A stretch of 64,000 nt of DNA. It comes from Euborellia annulipes (Eukaryota; Arthropoda; Insecta; Dermaptera; Anisolabididae). A model generated the notes under the pieces. That model was not told where the DNA came from, did no database searches, and saw nothing but the letters and a program-made list of their open reading frames with translations. The stretch is taken from the NCBI GenBank assembly GCA_023213315.1, contig JAKCPI010002911.1, positions 1 through 64,000 of the forward strand. The letters are read 5' to 3'. This document shows positions 22,324-33,734 of the stretch, piece by piece (positions within the stretch are counted from its first letter, which is position 1; each line of letters starts with the position of its first letter). The position numbers and the translations under genes are program-made.

Positions 22324-22367
22324 AGAACTGATGATGGTTTTATCTAATTAAACCCGAAACGTTTTCT
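22324..22367 (+). ncRNA. Hammerhead-ribozyme-like motif in PLE 3' UTR
   Basis: Seen: stem I AGAA/TTCT, core CTGATGA (22328-22334), stem II GGTTT/AAACC, then GAAACGTT (22356-22363). Helix III is only the self-complementary ACGT, with no loop. That is the layout of known PLE-associated hammerhead variants that cleave as dimers. The cleavage position (U) is allowed. Both core halves are intact, so this is one of the better candidates here. Confidence 0.75.
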
Positions 22368-22747
22368 GATTGGAGATTTTTATTCGATAGAGGCTCCTTT
22401 TTTGGCTGACATCCTCTCTTCCTTCATCATTCTAATTGCTGAACAGCCACTTCTATTATCAACAAAAACAAAAATTTTTAATGCTAAAAAATATAAATTT
22501 ATATAAAAATATTTTTTTTTTAAATTCTTATTTATATTAAAACTAGCAATCATTTGGAAAATTGGTCCTGGGGGTCAATATTAGCAGCGCCTCCCCTTAG
22601 ACTAGTCCGCGTCTCCCTAGGGAAGCGCGCCTCACAGTTTGAAAAACGCTGGTTTAAAAGGTATTTTAAGGCTGGTGGAATTTGTATCAGGAATGAAAGT
22701 TAGAAGAAAACGCAACCAGAATTTTTTCTTTAAAAATATATTTTAAC

Positions 22748-22787
22748 AGTTGACGTTTCGGCCTTGGTCAAAGCCATCCTCGGATGA
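22748..22787 (-). ncRNA. Degenerate hammerhead-like motif
   Basis: Minus strand: CCGAGGA (core with U to C), a stable 7-bp stem II GGCTTTG/CAAGGCC, then GAAACGTC. TTCTGGTTGCG follows about 35 bases on, like a decayed TTGGCTGC. Confidence 0.5.
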
Positions 22788-22830
22788 CCACTAACAGCTT
22801 TATTTCTGAAGAAAAATATTTTTCTCAAAT

Positions 22831-23070
22831 CTTATTTTCACGCCCTAGAGGGGTGCCTAACTTAAATATAAAATTTCAAACTCCTAGCTCAATTCCTTCA
22901 TGTTTTAAATTGAACCCAAACAGACACGTAGAGAGACCATGTCGCAAAAACCACTTTTTTTGGATTCAGGGGACCTCAAAACGTGTATATCCATCAAAGA
23001 CTCGACATCAAATACTTTCTCTCTATCTATATGCATATTAACTTATACATATAAGTAAGAGAAAGTAAAA
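22831..23070 (+). mobile_element. R1 tail half
   Basis: Begins at TATTTTCACGCCCTAG and runs through the CATGTCGC block to a complete tail hairpin. Confidence 0.85.
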
Positions 23071-23603
23071 ATTCAAATTCGCATCGAGATTAGTTCTATT
23101 TCCAAAAAGATGCGGTAACTCACCCCAGTAAAATTATAAGTTGACTAATCATATCTTACTTTTCTACCTAATGAAAAAATCCCTACAAAATTCTGCAAGG
23201 GATTCGATGGGTTCCTAAGTTACCCAGTGTTATTATTATCTGTTTATGAGAGTTTCCAAATCTTCAAAAATTAATTCCGCCCCAGTAATAAGAAATTTTA
23301 AAATGACATTAAAATGTTTCTATCCTACTATACTATTTGCTAAATAGTGAATATAAATTTTAACTCAAATGGAATGCACTTATTTTTTTTAGTAAAAGTA
23401 TTAAAAAAACATTAATATCTTTATGCATTAATAGGGGATGGGGCATTAACCCACCTGGTTACTGCCTTTATACCTCCCCCTCTCCCTTTAGGGAAATGCG
23501 AGCCTTCACCGCGAAATTACTTTCAAAATAATTTGAATACATTATTAAAAAAATTATTTTAATTTTTATTTTATTTTGAAATTATTTTATTTTAATTTTC
23601 AAC

Positions 23604-23685
23604 CCCGAAAAGACTGAGTGAATGTGTGTGTGAGTGTTGAGTGTGGATGAGAAAAAAAGTGTGAGTGTTTAAAAAAAAAAGATAA
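23604..23685 (+). mobile_element. S1 SINE 3' fragment
   Basis: 5'-truncated: CCGAAAAGACTGAGTG, GTGTGAGTG repeats and an A-run. Confidence 0.7.
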
Positions 23686-24114
23686 AATATAAAAAATAAT
23701 TTTATTTCAATGACACCTACACCCCCCCCCCTTCCCCTTTCAACAGCTTATATTCTCCCTCTACCCTTAGTGAAATACAAAATATTTAATTTCACATTCA
23801 AAAGAATCGTTTTTTGCAGTCAAATTATTTGTTTCTATCATTTTTTTTTTCAACGATAAAATGCATAATAATTACCTTTAATAAGACACTCAAGAGGTGT
23901 CCTGGATGACGGTGAGGTCAGGGTGGGTTACACTATATTAATTATTCACTTTGATTCACTTTAAACACAAATAAGAAAGAGAGGAACTTGGCGCCTGCCT
24001 GCAGGCTTCGCGCTCGACTGAACGAGACTCGACTCTCTCTCTCTCTTTGTATAGGAATAAAAATAAATAGATGGACATAGCAATTCCCTTTTTATTAAAA
24101 GTAAAAAAATTCCT

Positions 24115-24357
24115 TTTGCTCTAATCTAACTATATTTAGAGATGGAAAAAAATATCAACAAGTGATTTGGAATATTCCAAGGCCTTTCTTAAATAATCAA
24201 CCCTTTATCTCCCCTAACCAACCCTTAATATAGTAAAATAATAATATAGAAGATAGTTTTTTATTGTTTTCTATTTATTTGGCTTCAATTTAGCTAAAAT
24301 AAATTTAAAAAAGATTTTTTCAATTTTTCAACCTCCAATCCAATCATATTAAATAAA
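24115..24357. repeat. Direct duplication, copy 1
   Basis: TTTTGCTCTAATCT, AGTGATTTGGAATATTCCAA and ATTTATTTGGCTTC occur in the same order at 24548-24785. An R1 head separates the two copies. Confidence 0.75.
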
Positions 24358-24547
24358 AAATCTGGTTGCACAGCACACAACTTTCTCTTAACTTCGATAA
24401 TTGAAAGTTGTGTTCTGTGCTTGTCACACCAGATTTTTTTTGTGTCGAGATATATTTAGTTTCCACTGATATATTAAAATTCAAGATGTAAAATTTTTAA
24501 ACATAGGAAAATATTTATATTATGTTACCATGGCAACGATTTCTCCT
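24354..24547 (+). mobile_element. R1 head and X-box module
   Basis: Head hairpin plus module ending just after X-box GTTACCATGGCAAC (24523-24536), then cut by the second copy of the 24.1-kb duplication. Confidence 0.83.
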
Positions 24548-24823
24548 ATTTTGCTCTAATCTTACTATATTTAGAGCTGGAAAAAAATGTCAACGAGTGA
24601 TTTGGAATATTCCAATGCCTTTCTTAAATAATCAACCCTTCATTACCCCTAATCAAAATAATAATCAACGTTATTTTTTGAATGTTTTCTATTTATTTGG
24701 CTTCGATTTAGCTTAAAAAAATTAAAAAAAAAAACAAACATTTTTTTCAATTTTTCAACGCCTATTCCAATCTTAATAAATAAAATAACAATGCTATCGC
24801 CTTCAGGGCAGCTTAGCGTCTAG
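24548..24823. repeat. Direct duplication, copy 2, Helitron-like end
   Basis: Second copy of 24115-24357. It runs on to GCGTCTAG-T at 24816-24824 preceded by an imperfect hairpin (ATCGCC/GGGCAG), resembling the 3' end of the 38.5-kb Helitron (GCGTCTAGT). Weak Helitron terminus. Confidence 0.4.
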
Positions 24824-24916
24824 TCAGAAAAAAATTAAAACCCTGAAAAACTTCCCTGGATCCGCCTTTGGGTTTTACACATAGAATAATTTTCTAGAAT
24901 GAGTCTTACTTTAGGC

Positions 24917-25082
24917 CAGTGGTTTACAAACTTTATGTTACAACGCCTCCCTTAAAAATATTTAATCGTATGACGTCCCCCCCCCCATTTAATAAAATAA
25001 TACAAAAACAAAAATTTTTAATACTAAAAAATATAATTTTTTTTTTTATTTATTCATATTTATTATTTTAATTAAAAACTCA
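24917..25082. mobile_element. hAT-like MITE, second copy, truncated
   Basis: This matches 20601 onward (CAGTGGTTTACAAACT start) and runs straight across the site where the PLE inserted in the other copy. The right part is lost where a SINE fragment begins at 25083. Confidence 0.75.
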
Positions 25083-25145
25083 GCCCACGGGGCGTGGTGT
25101 AGAGGTTAGCGTGCTAACCTCATATACCAAACGTCGCGGGTTCGG
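25083..25145 (+). mobile_element. S1 SINE head fragment
   Basis: tRNA-like head through the B box GGGTTCGG, then unrelated sequence. Confidence 0.8.
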
Positions 25146-25198
25146 TTACTTAATGTGGCTTCAAAAAAAAAAAATAAAAATCCCTACAACATTACGTA

Positions 25199-25450
25199 CA
25201 GTGAGGGACAAAGTTAAAGCACAGCCTCATGGTTCCAAAGAATTTATACATTTGAATAAAATTAAATAAATAAATAAATTTATTAACGATTCGCTAAGAA
25301 GTATCGGTCTATAAAATAGGATGGAAGAATATTATTAGAATTTTATTCAAAAAATTTTTCAATAAACAATTTTCATATTAACATGCAAGAGAAAAAAAAT
25401 GAAATAATCAACGAACGCATGGGTGTGATGTTTTACTTTGTTGCTCACTG
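25199..25450. mobile_element. Tc1/mariner-like MITE
   Basis: Ends CAGTGAGGGACAAAGTTAAA and (other strand) CAGTGAGCAACAAAGTAAAA, flanked by TA on both sides. No transposase. Confidence 0.75.
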
Positions 25451-25996
25451 TACAATGAGAGATTCATAAATCCAAATATTCGCTTCTTGCTTAACTCTTA
25501 ATAGACAAGAAAGAATATTGCAAAAAATTCTATAAACGCGCCGTCCAAAAAAAAAAATCATACCCGGCCAAATAATCACCTTTTCATTTAACTTGTACCG
25601 ATATAATCCTAATATTGAAAAAAAAAGTTCTAAAGTGCAATGGGGCGGTCATTCATTTAACAAAAAAAAAAAAATAATAAGAATTTTATCTCACCCAAAT
25701 GTTCTCCGCCTGCTTGGTACTCGCAGATTGGCTGATACAAAACGTTTTGGAGAGGAGAACAGAAAAATTGACTTCATAATGGCGGAGAAATATCTGAAAA
25801 ATATATAAATACTTTTATTAAAACCTTTGGGCAGTCATTATTTAAGTGAATTGGTAGACAAAATAATTTAAATAAATTTAAACGGACAGGAACGGGACCC
25901 TTGAATATCTCAAGAATAAGTTTTATCATATAGAGGATAAGTTTTTTAAATTCTGAGGGTTTTATACTAATTACTTTCATTAAAATGTCAGGAATA

Positions 25997-26350
25997 ATCA
26001 AGAGTCGCGGGAGCGACCCAATAGATTCCAATGGCCCTTTGCATTTACATAGACGAGTCGTCCCTAAGACGACGATTATCAAGAAATATTTTAAATTTTT
26101 AATAAAAGATAGGGTCGTGAAAAAATTTTTTTAAGAAACTTTTCTCTTTCTGGACGATTTTCTCAAAAAATTTTTAAGATATCGGAGCCAAATTTGTTTT
26201 ATATTAAACTAGAATAAATAAGGATTATTTTGAGCACAAATTTGAAAAAAAATTCCAGTCCCAAAAAGAATGGCAGAGGCTCAAAGTTGAGATTTTGCCG
26301 ATTTCGGAAGGTCAAAAGTTAGTCCCTTATTTTTCCTTTTTCTTTTTTCC
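25997..26350. repeat. Dispersed repeat R2, copy 2
   Basis: Matches 1269-1700 from AAGAGTCGCGGGAGCGAC, with about 65 bases missing after position 20. The frame on the opposite strand is a by-product. Confidence 0.75.
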
Positions 26351-26498
26351 CTTTTTTTACTTTTTTCTATAGAGCCAATGCCATGAGAAAAAAATAATTT
26401 AATTATTAAGATAAAGATGTGAATTAATAAAAATAGATTATCTAACAGGAAGGTGAAGAAAATAGACTTTATTCGGCCCAAAATTATTTATTTCCTAT

Positions 26499-26538
26499 GT
26501 AAACGTTTCGGGGACTATACGTCACCCATCCTCAGGAC
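26499..26538 (-). ncRNA. Hammerhead-like motif, left arm
   Basis: Minus strand: GTC, CTGAGGA, stem II GGGTGAC.../GTCCCC, GAAACGTT, TAC. Stem I is off by one base. Confidence 0.6.
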
Positions 26539-26668
26539 AAAGGTTGTAAAAAAATCTTTCGTGCCTCCTGCGCTCGTGAAAGAAATACAACAATCATTTT
26601 GTTGTCTGAAATAATTGTTGTATTTATTTCACGAGTGCAGGAGGCACGAAAGATTTTTTACAACCTTT

Positions 26669-26708
26669 GTCCTGAGGATGGGTGACGTATAGTCTCCGAA
26701 ACGGTGAC
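26669..26708 (+). ncRNA. Hammerhead-like motif, right arm
   Basis: Stem I GTC/GAC is intact, core CTGAGGA, then GAAACGGT, so helix III carries one change. The two arms have complementary defects. Confidence 0.6.
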
Positions 26709-27336
26709 ATAGGAAATAAATAATTTTGGGCCGAATAAAGTCTATTTCCTTCACCTTCATGTAAATTAGACGGCCTTCCTCCATACGAGTATATAGATTA
26801 TCTAAATTAAAAGAAATGTTGATAGAGAAATAAAACTATCTAATAATTTCCTAAAACCATGTTCAAGGTTAAATTTTATTTTGATAATAAGGTAATAATA
26901 AATAAATGAATAAATTTATTATTAAGGTAATGAATAATTTAAAAGAATGAACGTTTTTAGAATAAGCCGTTTATGGAAATATAATGCAAAAGAACCTAGA
27001 AATTAAACAAGTCGTGACCTGCACGTGGAAAGGAAAAATTTTCAAACAAAATTAATGATTTTCCTCTTTAAATGCATCAATAAGATATAAAGATTATAAT
27101 TTTACTAGATAAGTCTACTTAATTCTTTGTAAATATCCTAATGAAAATAGGAATATCGAATCGAAATCTTAGCAATTTTATTAAATAAAAAAAAAAGTTT
27201 GGTTTGAAGAACAGACAGAGGGTACTAATAGGCCTACTTGACAATTATATATAAGCTTATTGTAGATTAGTTAATTGAAATTTAAACAAAATTAAAAAAA
27301 ATAAATAAATTTTATACTATTTTTACCTATATACAG

Positions 27337-27600
27337 TATGTTAATATATAGAAAGTATTGGATTCAAGTCAAAGATTTTATTTTGATGAAACCACAATTT
27401 TTGAGGCCCCCCTAGACACAAAAGTAAAAAAAAAGTGAATCCAGTAAAATGGTCTGTGTGTATGAACAAAATACCTAAAGCTCGAAAAGAGCTACGAGGT
27501 TGAAATTTGTTATTTAAGTTAGGTATCCCTTTGGCAAGCAAGACTAAATATTTGAGCAAAATCGGCCAGAGTCTATTACTTTGCTGTGTACTTCGATTTT
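27337..27600 (-). mobile_element. R1 tail half, diverged
   Basis: GTATGTTAATATATAGAAAG, ATTGGATTCAAGTCAAAGAT and GAGCTACGAGGTTGAAATTT match R1, but the microsatellite is reduced and several blocks are decayed. Confidence 0.7.
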
Positions 27601-28480
27601 CTCAGTTAACTTGTTTTGGAGACCTATTCGTATGATTATTCAAAAAATTGTTTTACAAGTAACGCCTACTGGGGGATCAAGTTATCTCAGAAGTTGGACC
27701 CGAGATCTCTAGTCTAACCGAGGCACCAAGGAATGATTAAATATTCGAAGACTTAGTACAAAGGAAAAACATGATGGTACTTGCTTGACTAGTAAAGTAT
27801 TGATAATATTTTCATAAAATATGTTAAATATTATTTTAATATTCTTATGAGCTATAATAATGAAATCGAAGATAAGTTTAATGTAAAAGTCTTTTTTGAC
27901 ATTAAGAAGCTAGAATCTCTACCGAAACGTTATATTCAAAGGGCTAAAATAAAATCACTGTAAATTCATTTCATTTCAAAATTAAAACGTTCCACTCTAA
28001 ATATTATTTAAATATAAGGCATTCATATAGCCCTAAATTATAATATATGAACAAGTATGATCGAGACTATAGGCTTAGAATAAGGAAAATGCCTTTCACT
28101 TTCAAGTAATATATTCATTCTGAATTATACATCTCAGTATTTTACAAAATATTCATTTCTTTAGTTAGTAATTTTGAATTATATTAGCGATGGAGAGAGA
28201 GATTAATTAAACACAAAATGGACTAAAGAGAGAAAAGAACGCTTAGCATACTCCAGTATGTTTGAAATGGTAGCTATATGAAAGAATCTAACTTTAAAAA
28301 AAAATGGATAAAATAAAATATGCACTTGTTTGCCAATAAGTAAGAGAGCAAAGAATATTAACCGATGGCATGCAATCATATATGGTTGAAAAAAAAAATA
28401 TTGAGGAATTATTAAATTTTTATGTTATTTATAAACATTATATGTTTAAAGTGTAAAATAAATAAATAATAAGTAATATT
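27601..28480. other. AT-rich, no gene seen
   Basis: CCGAAACGTTA near 27933 lacks a partner CTGANGA. GGGTCCAACTTC on the minus strand near 27700 is B-box-like, so a decayed tRNA/SINE head is possible. Confidence 0.35.
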
Positions 28481-28489
28481 GAATCGAAA

Positions 28490-28790
28490 TACCTAAGCAA
28501 AACGATTGAGAAAGGAGAGACAACGGCGGAGCCTGCTAGCTGGCGTCATGGCTGCCGGTCAAATGAGAGAGCTTCGGTTTCCTGAGAGAAACGAGCGCAG
28601 AGACATTGCTAGGTCAAGAGTCCCCTCTCTACTGATCTGGTCAAGCGTCTTGGCTTCCCTTGGAAGCAGGTGTATAACGGCGCCAAAGAATGCAGCCCCG
28701 TGATTGGTTAATTAGTGAGGAGTGGGGATCGACTGCAGAGAGGGGGGAAAGATTGAAAAAGAATGTGGTGGGGAGGTCTCCCACCAACTT
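28490..28790. other. GC-richer island with short ORF
   Basis: G+C clearly above the flanks, a 65-codon frame (28506-28703) with an in-frame ATG (MAAGQMREL...), and an inverted CCAAT (GATTGG) just after it. Not repeated in the window. The protein is not recognised; could be a first exon or promoter. Confidence 0.3.
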
Positions 28791-29332
28791 TCTTTAAATA
28801 TATTAATAGTTAGAATTTGAGATGAGAGTGGACGATTCCATTTTATTATTTAAATAAAAGGGGAGTCAGGTAGTGAATAAAGAGCAGATATTTTCTATTA
28901 TTTCAATAAATATTAAGAACTACTAAGCAATAGGATATATGAAAACATTTATAGTAATCAATAATATTTTCTCTGTAATAGACATTATAGGGGAATTAAA
29001 AATTATAAATTCAGGAAAATGGAAGAGGAGATTTCAAACGAAATTGAAGCTTTTAAACTAGTGAGTTTAAAAAAAATTTGGTCTCGCAAATTCTCTCTCT
29101 TTCTCTCTCTCTTAATAAAAGCATTTTAAAACTAAAGGAAATATTAACAAATGAATTTGTTGAACAAATGACAGACAAAATTCCAAAAATGTTTTTTTAT
29201 ATTTGGCTATACGAGAAAAAAGTTTTGGGGAAGTCATCCCGATTTTTTAATTCCTGGTGGGGGGGGGGGGGGGATATAGGCCTAGTGCCGAGACTTAAAT
29301 ATACAGTAAGTGGACTCAAAATTCTGGTGAGT

Positions 29333-29383
29333 GAGACAAGCACAGAGCACAACTTTCGATTTCCGAAGGTAAGATAATTTTTT
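29333..29383 (-). mobile_element. R1 half-hairpin, head-to-head
   Basis: GACAAGCACAGAGCAC and GATTTCCGAAGGTAAG are one arm and loop of a reverse R1 head, lying directly before a forward R1 copy. Confidence 0.7.
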
Positions 29384-30020
29384 AAAAATCTGGTGTGACT
29401 GGTCGCACAGCACACAACACTCTCCTACCTTCGGTAATCGAAAGTTGTGCTCTGTGCTTGTCCCACCAAATTTTTCGTGTCAACATAATTTAGTTTCCGC
29501 CGATATATTAGAATTCAACATGTAAAATTTATTAGTATGGGAAAATATTTTTTATATGGCAGCCATTTCTCCTATCCTTCCTATGAAGAACAAGAGTAAA
29601 GTGGTCTTCAGAATATTTCATATGCAAAATGAGAATATACATTTTAAAGAGCATCTAAAAAATAATTGATTTTTGAATTTTAATCAAAATCGTTTGAGTG
29701 AATTTTGAGAAAATAAAAAAAAAAAAAAAGTGAAAAACTACATCAGTAGAGTGCTAGTACTTTTAGCCCGATTTTGATCAAAAGATTATTTTCAAGCCCT
29801 AGGTGGGTTCCTAACTTAAATATAAAATTTCAACCTCCTAGCTCAATTCCTTCATGCTTTAAATTGAACACAGACACACAAACAGACAGACCATTTTTTT
29901 CGGATTTAGGGACCTCAAAACGTGTATTTCCATCAAAATCTTGACATCGAATTTTTGACATGAATCCAATACTTTCTCTCTCTAAATATTAACCTATATA
30001 GTGATAAGAGAAAGGAAAAA
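29384..30020 (+). mobile_element. R1 element, nearly full length
   Basis: Normal head hairpin. X-box decayed (TATGGCAGCC). Module carries CCGCCGATATATTAGAATTC, the variant also seen inside the 38.5-kb Helitron. Tail AAGAGAAAGG decayed. Confidence 0.85.
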
Positions 30021-30036
30021 TTAAATATCAAGTGTC

Positions 30037-30119
30037 CCATAACCCGCGAGAATTGAACCCAGGATCTTCAGCCCCTCCAGGATATCGGTTTGAGTTCCAT
30101 TACACTAGACATACCAAAT
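30037..30119 (-). repeat. tRNA-like sequence (SINE head or pseudo-tRNA)
   Basis: Minus strand has TGTCTAGTGTAATGG (A-box-like) and GGGTTCAATTCTC (B-box-like) about 40 bases apart. The acceptor stem does not pair well, so it is probably a tRNA-derived repeat of a family other than S1. Confidence 0.45.
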
Positions 30120-31000
30120 CACAAAAATTGTTAAAAATATTCAAATGACACCGGAGAATAATAGACTAGCCTTGTTGGGGTACTCTTAAATCGTTTTATT
30201 TTGCAAATAAGTATTTCGACCAAAATTAAAATAAAATTATGGGGGCTGGTGTATTATTCTCCGAGATATTCCGTGTTTATTTCGTAGAGTGATAATTTTT
30301 CAAATTAACATTCAAATGACATTTATTGGAATTATGTTATTGTTATTTTCAACCCTTAATCCACCCCTGTGTAAATAAATAAAAAGTAAATAGAATCAAC
30401 CAAAATATACGCATTGGGAAATGTGAATTTTTTTTAATGTTTAAATGACCTGAATAAAAATTAAATAGTATTTATTTTTTATAATTCCTACACCCCCTAG
30501 GCTCCCCTCCAAATAATTAATTCACATTCAACCTTCTAAAAGCCTGACAACAGAGAAAAGCAACAGTCGCTACAATCGTTGCGGATAAGTTATGCCAAGC
30601 GCGGCGAAAGCACGGATTGGTGACTCCGAGTAAAAAGCGTGTGGAACGTCCCCCCTATAGCCATCGGTACTTTGTATTTAAAAATTTATCTAATAAATTC
30701 AAATCCCTAAATAGACTCAGTAGCCGAAAATGTTTTAAAAAAAAATCTAAGGACTAGAGCATAGTTTCTCAACCTTATTTTGCTCACCGCCCCCTTTGAG
30801 CTAGTTTTTGTTAATATAATCTAATGATGTAAATTTATACCTCGTAAAAGAAGTAGTTTTTATTTATGGCAGAATAATATTTAATTTATTCATTCCCTTT
30901 CAAACAAACAAACAAAAACAAAAAAAAAACCCTTTCTTTTTCGTCGTGTTTTAATCGAATAACGCAATGAACCCTCCTCTTCTTGTGTGTCGATATCCTA
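30120..31000. other. AT-rich, hAT-end-like fragment
   Basis: ATAGTTTCTCAACCTTATTT at 30769 followed by CACCGCCCCC resembles a hAT MITE terminus, but no second end was found. Otherwise nothing recognised. Confidence 0.3.
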
Positions 31001-31400
31001 TGCCTGGCATATGTGTTCGAGGGTTGGATCGACCATTGTGTCACGCACGCAAAGCCACATCTTTGGTATGCACCATCCGTGGTAACGTGTTTCCGTAGTC
31101 GCACACACAACAAGTAGTCTGCTTGCTAGAGGGATGGGTATCTTCGGGATTCAAACCCAGGCTGTCGGAGTCAACCCTCCAGGATTGTTTTAATGGAGTG
31201 TCTGGTAAGGGAGAGAGGAGAGGGGGATCCCCCCAACCGCTGGGTTGTGCGTGCGCGATGCATGCTAAGCGGGCACGATTCAATTGCCCTTGCCTTGCCG
31301 GCTTCCAACAGATAGAGAGATCGGTTCAATTGCCCCTCGGGGCAAATTGATAGCTCTCTGTTACGAGTCGCAATGATTCCAGCAAACAACTAAACTAGCT
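31000..31400. other. GC-richer patch with B-box-like element
   Basis: Minus strand GGGTTTGAATCCCGA (near 31155) fits a pol III B box, and TCAATTGCCCC/GGGGCAAATTGA (near 31325) is a hairpin. Overlapping frames on both strands show no domain. Possibly old tRNA-derived repeats. Confidence 0.3.
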
Positions 31401-33300
31401 TCGTAACGGAAATATTTTTCTTAATTCTTCGAATTTAAAAATTTTCTTTTATACTTGCTTTAATATTTAAATTGCAGTTTGACCGAGCTGAAGCTCGCTG
31501 GTTTTATTGAGAAAATTCGAAAATAATTAAAAAATAAAGTATATCATTAAAGTACTAACGCCCAATTTTTCCGAAGACGAGAGCTGGGGCAAGATTTTGT
31601 ATACCCCGAAATAGTATCTTATCTTATACTATTAAACGACCAATGTACGTTTCCTCCCCATCACTCCAGTGAAAAAATATATGTTTTTTTTTAAGTGGCG
31701 TCACGAAAAACCGTTAAACGCCGAAAGAGAAGCTGGTTACTCTAGGCGGCAAGAGATGGCGTTAGTTCCCCCATAGGGAAACAAGCGTTTTATTTCATTT
31801 GAAAGATTCAAGCTAATTAATTAAAGGCAAAAATTAATTATTTTTTAACACAATGATTACAAATTTAATTATCTATAATTAAATATAATTATCTATCTAT
31901 ATCATATAAGATATAGAGCGAATTTTTTAAAAATATCTTTTATTTAATTGATTAATCGTTAAATTTTTTTTTTTTCAAAAATCACAAAAAGGGCTTCTAT
32001 AAGTTGTAGATATTTTAAATAGCTTTAATTAAAAAAAAAAAAAATTTAGGTCGATAGATTCAAAATTGTGGAGGCTGAAAACTCTCAAAATTAGCCCCTC
32101 GAGACGCTCACCTTAAGTTTTAAAATAAAAAAATGAAGGGTTAAATAATTCTCATTTTTGTCAATAAAAAAAAATCTAAGAAAAATAATGGTTGGCGTCA
32201 TTTCGAACTTTTTCTTAGGGGAGAGGGGAGGGGCAAACTTTTTTTTCTAAAAACTTACTTAAAAATAGGTATCCAAAAGCCAAAAGATATAATATTTAAT
32301 TAAATTAATTTTTTACAGTTTATATACCCGTAGATATATTTTGAAATATTTTATTTAGAATAATATAAAATTTAACAATACTTTCTCTCTATATATTTCA
32401 TATATAGGATAAGAGAAAGTAAAAAGATCAGAGCCCTTGGGGGGGGGGGCAAATGCCCTTCCTTGCCCCCCCCCCCCCCCCCAAATGAGGCCTCTGGGTA
32501 AGATAATGCAAGCAATAAAATATATTTTTTAATCATAGGAACGCCTGTGAGTTAGGCAACCAGTAGCGTAAACGAATGGGAGGGAAGGATAAAGGACAAA
32601 AATATACTCCTCCTTCACTCCCACTTGTGCCCACGCAGCGACATTTATATTTTTCTATTAGGTCAGAAGATGTAGGCGGAGCTTTACGTTCTACTCCCTT
32701 TCCATATTCCTTTTTCTAGTGTATTCAAAGGAGGAGTTAAGCCTCTTCTTGCTTATTTTCTTTCGTTTCTCATCCCTTACACTTCTGGTTGCCTAACTCC
32801 TAGGCGTGGTCTCGGTTAAAAAAGAAAGATGGCACTTTTACTTTTTGATAGGGGCCCCCCGAAAAAAAATTTTCGCCCGAAACCGAAACCGAAATTCGGC
32901 TCAACTTAGTTTCGGGAAACTAACGAAACGAAACTTGTATTTTATAAAAAAATTTATATTTTTTTTTTGAAATTTTTTCCCCTCCGTGAAAATCATTTTA
33001 TTTTTTTAGGGAGAAAAAATTTCTCTTCAAGTGAAATCATTTGTTTTTTTAAGACTCAGTGGAAAGGGAGGGAAAATGATGAAGAAAAAGAAAGAAACGG
33101 TCGGTTCCTACTTTTTGATGATAGCCAAAAGAAATTAGGACTCTATTAAGTGAAAAAAAAATGATAGACCTATTAAAATATTTTGCGTGCCTTCCATAGA
33201 GCCAATGTTAAATCCCTATGGGGATTTGCATGTTAATTTCGATTCAAAAGGGGGTTTCCTAACTTTTTACACATTTAAAAAAATATTTTCCAATTTTTGA
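31401..33300. other. AT-rich with poly-C/G runs, no gene
   Basis: Holds an R1 tail hairpin fragment (32376-32424), G and C homopolymers near 32440-32480, and a GAAACCGAAACCG-rich patch at 32880-32940. No convincing coding region. Confidence 0.4.
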
Positions 33301-33309
33301 CAATTCGGC

Positions 33310-33352
33310 TTGCCCTGAAGATGAGTGCGACTAGCGCTCGAAACGTGGGCGA
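33310..33352 (+). ncRNA. Hammerhead-like motif with forbidden cleavage base
   Basis: Stem I TTGCC/GGCGA, core CTGAAGA (33315-33321), stem II GAGTGC/GCGCTC, then GAAACGTG. The base at the cleavage site is G, which hammerheads do not cleave. TTGGCTGC follows at 33379. Confidence 0.6.
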
Positions 33353-33631
33353 CAGAATATAGCGTTTTTTATCTTTACTTGGCTGCTGCCTCCCGGGAAG
33401 GCTCGCGTTCTCTCCTAATCTTTTCAAATTCTTAAAAAATTTTTTTTTTTTTTAGAAACTCTATTTTTTATAAAATATCCAAATATGAGATTAAAATTTT
33501 GAAAAATAAACATAGTTTATTTCAACATTTAAAATACATAGAGCCTATGGAAATTTTGAATTAATTGACTTTGTTACTCATGAAATACAAGTGCTCAAGT
33601 TAACTAAGGTTCTATGGAAAACTATATGTAT

Positions 33632-33734
33632 CTCGTTACAAAAAATCTGGTGTGACAAGCACGGTGCACGACTTTCTCTTACCGAAGAGTAAGAGAAAGT
33701 TGTGTGCTATGAGCCAGTCACTCCAGATTTTTTC
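33632..33734 (-). mobile_element. R1 head hairpin, divergent subfamily
   Basis: Palindromic loop CTCTTACCGAAGAGTAAGAG. Only the head is kept. Confidence 0.8.

Larger units (their letters stand above)
20703..22461 (+). mobile_element. 5'-truncated Penelope-like retroelement insertion
   Basis: The insert is bounded by a 13-bp direct repeat, ACAAAAACAAAAA, at 20690-20702 and 22462-22474. It splits a hAT-like MITE. A second MITE copy at 24917 has this site uninterrupted (one ACAAAAACAAAAA running into TTTTTAATACT), so it serves as the empty site. The insert holds the RT-GIY-YIG frame, a 3' UTR of about 0.6 kb, a hammerhead-like core (22324-22367) and TTGGCTG at 22402. It is about 1.76 kb, shorter than a full element. 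Confidence 0.9.
20601..22651. mobile_element. hAT-like MITE split by the PLE
   Basis: The left part is 20601-20702 and the right part 22462-22651. Imperfect terminal inverted repeats begin CAGTGGTTTCCAAACT and, on the other strand, CAGCGTTTTTCAAACT. The flanking 8-mers ATTTAAAG and GTTTAAAA match at 6 of 8 positions, as an aged hAT TSD would. Without the PLE the element is about 0.29 kb and non-coding. Confidence 0.75.
26449..26758. repeat. Fold-back of two hammerhead-bearing tails
   Basis: Arms of about 146 bp (26449-26595 and 26613-26758) are near-perfect reverse complements with a spacer of about 17 bases. Each arm carries a hammerhead-like core pointing outward. The outer ends are GAAGGTGAAG/CTTCACCTTC-like. 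Confidence 0.9.

Noticed and set aside
27925..27945. CCGAAACGTTA
   Set aside because: No CTGANGA upstream and no stem I.
30037..30119. Functional tRNA gene
   Set aside because: A and B boxes are present, but acceptor and anticodon stems pair poorly; kept only as tRNA-like.
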